DNA from: an uncultured Porticoccus sp.
GTDB lineage: Bacteria; Pseudomonadota; Gammaproteobacteria; Pseudomonadales; Porticoccaceae
Length of the DNA: 11,168 bases
Assembly: GCA_950063125.1 (NCBI GenBank)
Contig: CATLZI010000050.1
Span: forward strand, 1-11,168
Direction of reading: 5' to 3'
Under the pieces are notes generated by a model, which saw only the letters and a list, made by a program, of their open reading frames with translations, was not told the DNA's origin and ran no database searches. Of this stretch, positions 9,071 through 11,168 are shown piece after piece (the first letter of the stretch is position 1; every line of letters begins with the position of its first letter). Both the position numbers and the translations under genes were made by a program.

Positions 9071-9490
9071 ATGTTTTTATCGTTATTGGGCATCACCTTT
9101 GCGGTTTCACTGGTTGTGTGTTTTGTCGTTTCAAAATTATTCGCAAGGCCTATCAAGGGGATACTTGAGCGAATAGTCGCCAACGATATCGCCTATGCCT
9201 GGACTACCTATCTGAAATTTGCCGTCTATGTGGTGGGTATCTCCGGCGGCGTTCGCATTCATTATCTTGAGAACTTTCTGCGAGAGCCAACGGAACATTT
9301 CACCCCACCTGCGTTGACCTCTGATCGCTGGGTGCTGGAAATCTATCGAACAATTATCGAGTCATTGCAATCTATTGCATGGATGCTGCTCGTATTTTTT
9401 GTATTCGCCTTGATTGCCTACGTCATCGTTCGTGTATTCGGGCAACGTTCAAAAAATCAGGTTACTACCGATGATCAAACTGAACTATAA
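9071..9490 (+). CDS. Small inner-membrane protein of unknown function
   Basis: 139 aa, preceded by a strong SD (GGAGGAG at 9059-9065), which supports ATG 9071. I do not recognise the family. Hydrophobic segments lie at about 3-22 and 103-122, flanked by basic residues (SKLFARPIKG after the first, RVFGQRSK after the last). A shorter apolar stretch at about 46-60 could be a third pass or a re-entrant segment. The middle part (60-100: VRIHYLENFLREPTEHF and onwards) is hydrophilic and has several His, Glu and Arg residues. The C-terminal tail is short and acidic. It is first of three small membrane-protein genes on the same strand (118-bp gap to the next), which hints at a shared envelope or stress role; function is not shown by the sequence. 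Confidence 0.85.
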   Translation: MFLSLLGITFAVSLVVCFVVSKLFARPIKGILERIVANDIAYAWTTYLKFAVYVVGISGGVRIHYLENFLREPTEHFTPPALTSDRWVLEIYRTIIESLQSIAWMLLVFFVFALIAYVIVRVFGQRSKNQVTTDDQTEL

Positions 9491-9510
9491 CCAGTATGAC
9501 TTTGTGTGTT

Positions 9511-9551
9511 CGGCACCGGGCACTAAAAAGCAGCAACTGTTCCGTGCCGGT
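9511..9551 (+). repeat. Inverted repeat between the 139-aa gene and the DUF3185 gene
   Basis: CGGCAC (9511-9516) pairs exactly with GTGCCG (9544-9549). In an alternative register ACCGGGCAC (9515-9523) pairs with GTGCCGGT (9544-9551) with one bulged G. The loop is 20-27 nt, long for a terminator, and no T-run follows. It may form an mRNA structure that modulates or protects the downstream message. The rest of the 118-bp gap shows no clear promoter. Confidence 0.3.
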
Positions 9552-9608
9552 TACTGAAGCGTTAGCGTTTTCACGACCAACATTTCATTCAACAACGAGG
9601 TATTTACT

Positions 9609-9824
9609 ATGGCAATGGGATCAGCAAGCACAATAAAAATAATCGGTATTATCCTTCTGGTTGTGGGCGCCGGACTGGCACTTTGGGGGTATCAACTGTC
9701 GGAGTCTATCGGTTCGGAAATAACCCAGGCTGTTACAGGGTCGGAGACGGATAAGGTCATGACACTCTACATTGCCGGTGCTGTCAGTTTTGTTGTGGGC
9801 TTATACCTTTTCATTAAAAATTAA
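9609..9824 (+). CDS. DUF3185 family small membrane protein
   Basis: 71 aa, the normal length for DUF3185. Two transmembrane helices (about 8-27 and 50-69) flank a short loop with the family-like features GYQLSESIGSEITQAVTGS and DKVMTLYIAGA; the C-terminus is FIKN. It carries the G-W-G-Y-Q-L-S and T-G-S-x-x-D-K-V-M pattern I associate with this family. SD GAGG lies 8 nt before ATG 9609; a second Met two codons later is possible. No biochemical role is known to me; these proteins often sit beside GlsB/YeaQ-like proteins, as here, where the next gene begins 14 bp after the stop, so the two are probably co-transcribed. Confidence 0.85.
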   Translation: MAMGSASTIKIIGIILLVVGAGLALWGYQLSESIGSEITQAVTGSETDKVMTLYIAGAVSFVVGLYLFIKN

Positions 9825-9838
9825 CTCTGGAGGCAACT

Positions 9839-10090
9839 ATGGATATCATTAGCTTAATCATCTTTTTAGCCGTAGGTGCATTGGCCGGCTGGCTTGCTGG
9901 CAACATCGTAAAGGGAAGCGGACTTGGCCTGGTCGCCAATATTATTGTGGGTATTATTGGTGCTGTACTGGGTGGATTTTTATTCGGCTTGCTCGGCATA
10001 ACAACAGGCGGGCTGATAGGCTCTATCATTATGGCCACCATTGGCGCTGTTATTCTGTTATATATCGTCAGCATCGTTAAGAAAGCCTGA
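9839..10090 (+). CDS. GlsB/YeaQ/YmgE family stress-response membrane protein
   Basis: 83 aa, the usual length of this family (once called transglycosylase-associated proteins, Pfam Transgly_assoc). Three glycine-rich transmembrane helices: about 1-20 (LIIFLAVGALAGWLAG), 29-52 (LVANIIVGIIGAVLGGFLF) and 58-79 (GGLIGSIIMATIGAVILLYI), with a basic KGSG loop after the first and a VKKA tail. The AGWLAG and VGIIGAVLGG stretches are the family hallmarks. Members accumulate under acid, osmotic or stationary-phase stress in enterobacteria, but the molecular role is unclear. GGAGG sits 6 nt before ATG 9839. The 14-bp gap from the DUF3185 gene makes an operon likely. Confidence 0.92.
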   Translation: MDIISLIIFLAVGALAGWLAGNIVKGSGLGLVANIIVGIIGAVLGGFLFGLLGITTGGLIGSIIMATIGAVILLYIVSIVKKA

Positions 10091-10107
10091 CTTGTTCTAA
10101 CAAACCT

Positions 10108-10227
10108 GACAAATTATTGCAGTGCTACCACCATGTTGAGTTGAACCCGCTGATGGCGAAGATGGTCAGGACGCCTGATGAATACTGCTGGTCAAACTAT
10201 CGGGGCAATGCCCGGTTTGGTCAGCCG
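10108..10227 (+). pseudogene. C-terminal remnant of a REP-associated tyrosine transposase (RAYT, Y1_Tnp)
   Basis: The frame reads DKLLQCYHHVELNPLMAKMV, then RTPDEYCWSNYRGNARFGQP. This matches, from family knowledge, the conserved RAYT segment of the form Y-V-E-L-N-P-V-R-A-x-M-V followed by P-x-x-Y-x-W-S-S-Y-R-x-N-A. Only about 40 residues are left. The N-terminal HUH motif (the M-P-N-H-V-H type) and catalytic Tyr region are absent; upstream sequence runs straight into the stop codon of the GlsB-like gene. No credible start exists (only a TTG at 10117 without SD). The frame stays open to 10362, but resemblance fades after 10227. It looks like a decayed fragment left by a deletion or insertion, and a RAYT partner palindrome may be the hairpin at 10376-10405. 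Confidence 0.75.
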
Positions 10228-10323
10228 CGCCTGACAACAGGATGGGAAAACAGGTTTCCATTGAAGTTGCTGGCAGCACCCAGCAAGATTGGCCGAGGAA
10301 CATCGCAAAAGGAGGTAATTCCG

Positions 10324-10362
10324 ATGGCAAGGCAACCCGCCAAAGTTAAAATCAGGAAGTAA
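10324..10362 (+). CDS. Tiny 12-codon basic ORF with a near-perfect ribosome-binding site
   Basis: MARQPAKVKIRK, five of twelve residues Lys or Arg, preceded by AAAAGGAGGT ending 8 nt before the ATG. This is among the best SD sequences in the window. It is in the same frame as the RAYT remnant upstream, so it may be the tail of a former longer gene. The unrelated SD and the hairpin just downstream raise the option of a leader peptide or small protein. It is too short for homology to be informative. Confidence 0.3.
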   Translation: MARQPAKVKIRK

Positions 10363-10375
10363 TCATCCAGCTGAA

Positions 10376-10405
10376 CATTCGAGCCTGTTCACGCAGGCTC
10401 GAATG
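10376..10405. repeat. Perfect 12-bp-arm hairpin, REP-like or regulatory
   Basis: Arms CATTCGAGCCTG (10376-10387) and CAGGCTCGAATG (10394-10405) are exact reverse complements with the loop TTCACG. No T-run follows on either strand (CCCAACG on plus, TTCAGCTGG on minus), which argues against a classical terminator. Its closeness to the RAYT remnant fits a REP-type palindrome, although the GTAG/GGAG-type tetranucleotide that usually precedes REP hairpins is not seen at its foot. It ends 20 bp before the next start codon. Confidence 0.7.
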
Positions 10406-10425
10406 CCCAACGTGAGAATAGAACC

Positions 10426-10911
10426 ATGGACTGGAGCACACTCCTTGCCGGGGCGCTCATTGGCGGCCTGATCAGTTACGTTATCGACAAACTCCTGACA
10501 TTTATCGAAAACCAGACATTCATCCGGCTCGCTTACAAGGGCGAATTCTATTCATACCGCTACGCCACCACAGATGCCGACAAGCTCGTTTCCCACCGGT
10601 GGAAAATTGCACGAAAATTAAATGGCTCCATCGGCGTGACAATTGAGGAGCTCAATCATGAAAACCCCTTCAAATATAAAGGCACTATCAGGGTAAAAGA
10701 CCGGTTTATCTATGTACATCTGCGCGGGATAAACCACTCCGAGGAAATGTTCTATATCTTTCCGGAACCCATAGACAAGAAAATTACCGCGATTCAGGGT
10801 GTGCTGGTGGCCATCTCCATGGATGGCAAGCCCTGGTCAGGCAACGAAGTTTTGGTGAGCGAGCCCATCTCGCCACAAAAAGCCGTAAAGCTACTGACTG
10901 AACGCACCTAG
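10426..10911 (+). CDS. Membrane-anchored protein of unknown function
   Basis: 161 aa; family not recognised. One N-terminal transmembrane segment (about 5-24, TLLAGALIGGLISYVIDKLL) without a signal-peptidase site would anchor it to the inner membrane. The rest (about 35-150) alternates short hydrophobic and charged stretches typical of a beta-rich globular domain: KGEFYSYRY, HRWKIARKLNGSIGVTIEEL, KYKGTIRVKDRFIYVHLRGI, NHSEEMFYIFPEP, ITAIQGVLVAISMDGKPW. The aromatic-rich strands and the compact strand, Gly, strand pattern suggest a binding or sensor domain rather than an enzyme; no catalytic motif is evident. The SD before ATG 10426 is weak (GAGAA about 7 nt upstream). It stands alone between the hairpin and a convergent gene, in a region with transposase remains, so an accessory origin is possible. 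Confidence 0.8.
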   Translation: MDWSTLLAGALIGGLISYVIDKLLTFIENQTFIRLAYKGEFYSYRYATTDADKLVSHRWKIARKLNGSIGVTIEELNHENPFKYKGTIRVKDRFIYVHLRGINHSEEMFYIFPEPIDKKITAIQGVLVAISMDGKPWSGNEVLVSEPISPQKAVKLLTERT

Positions 10912-11038
10912 GCTGCCAAGAAAAATACCGCCTCTTTTCAGCCTTTGCGTATCGGGACAATAATCGCTTTACTCGCCCCTCTCGATATTTTTGGCATCAG
11001 ATTCTGGCAAACAGAGTGAAGGCACCAACTGGGGATGG

Positions 11039-11168
11039 TTACAAATCCTTTAGCTCCCGACGCAACATTTCCAGGGCTTCCTGCATCAGTTCCGGCTCCA
11101 ACAGCGGCACTGAAATATCGACTCCCCTGGCCAGCACCTCAGTGACCACTTTCAGGGCCTCGACACGG
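11039..11168 (-). CDS. C-terminal end of an unidentified gene (partial, 5' end off the right edge)
   Basis: On the minus strand the frame is open from the right edge for 42 codons to TAA at 11041-11039: RVEALKVVTEVLARGVDISV, PLLEPELMQEALEMLRRELK, DL. It is amphipathic and helical, with codon use like the other minus-strand genes. It is too short to name and has no motif I recognise. It converges on the 161-aa gene; the 127 bp between them (10912-11038) hold no clear terminator. Confidence 0.6.
   Translation of the reverse strand, partial: RVEALKVVTEVLARGVDISVPLLEPELMQEALEMLRRELKDL

Noticed and set aside
10117..10362. Intact 81-aa gene starting at TTG
   Set aside because: No SD precedes the TTG, the similarity to RAYT begins before it, and the conserved N-terminal two thirds of the transposase are missing; better read as a remnant.
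10376..10405. Rho-independent terminator
   Set aside because: The stem is strong, but neither strand has a T-run after it.

Overview
The window looks like chromosome of a moderate-GC gammaproteobacterium. The signs are an NADP-type glutamate dehydrogenase close to the enterobacterial form, a FadR-type regulator, a DUF3185 / GlsB-YeaQ pair of small membrane proteins, a remnant of a REP-associated transposase, and strong GGAGG ribosome-binding sites. Genus cannot be fixed by eye. I see no RNA genes, CRISPR array, prophage or complete insertion sequence.

Left part (1-2567, minus strand). A two-gene unit: an ATP-grasp enzyme (1341-2567), then, overlapping by 8 bp (ATGTCTGA), a large protein that runs off the left edge. 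I know no named family for the large protein. Near the edge it carries a Gln-x5-Cys motif with the spacing of the oxyanion Gln and catalytic Cys of papain-fold enzymes. An ATP-grasp ligase translationally coupled to a possible thiol acyl-enzyme is the most novel feature here. A roughly 320-bp gap (2568-2887) without a convincing gene or promoter separates it from the next gene.

Central part (2888-8870). gdhA (ammonia assimilation) and icmF (fused, B12-dependent isobutyryl-CoA mutase with built-in G-protein chaperone) lie on the minus strand. A FadR/GntR-type regulator is divergent from icmF. The shared 207-bp intergenic region holds a perfect 25-bp palindrome whose core fits the FadR-family operator pattern and overlaps the regulator's predicted promoter. 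A degenerate second copy lies at the icmF promoter. This suggests a self-contained control circuit for acyl-CoA carbon-skeleton rearrangement.

Right part (8871-11168). Three small inner-membrane proteins on the plus strand: a 139-aa unknown, a DUF3185 protein and a GlsB/YeaQ-family protein. They are followed by the C-terminal remnant of a REP-associated tyrosine transposase, a 12-codon ORF with a near-perfect Shine-Dalgarno, a perfect 12-bp-arm hairpin, and a 161-aa membrane-anchored protein of unknown function. The C-terminal end of an unidentified minus-strand gene enters from the right edge.
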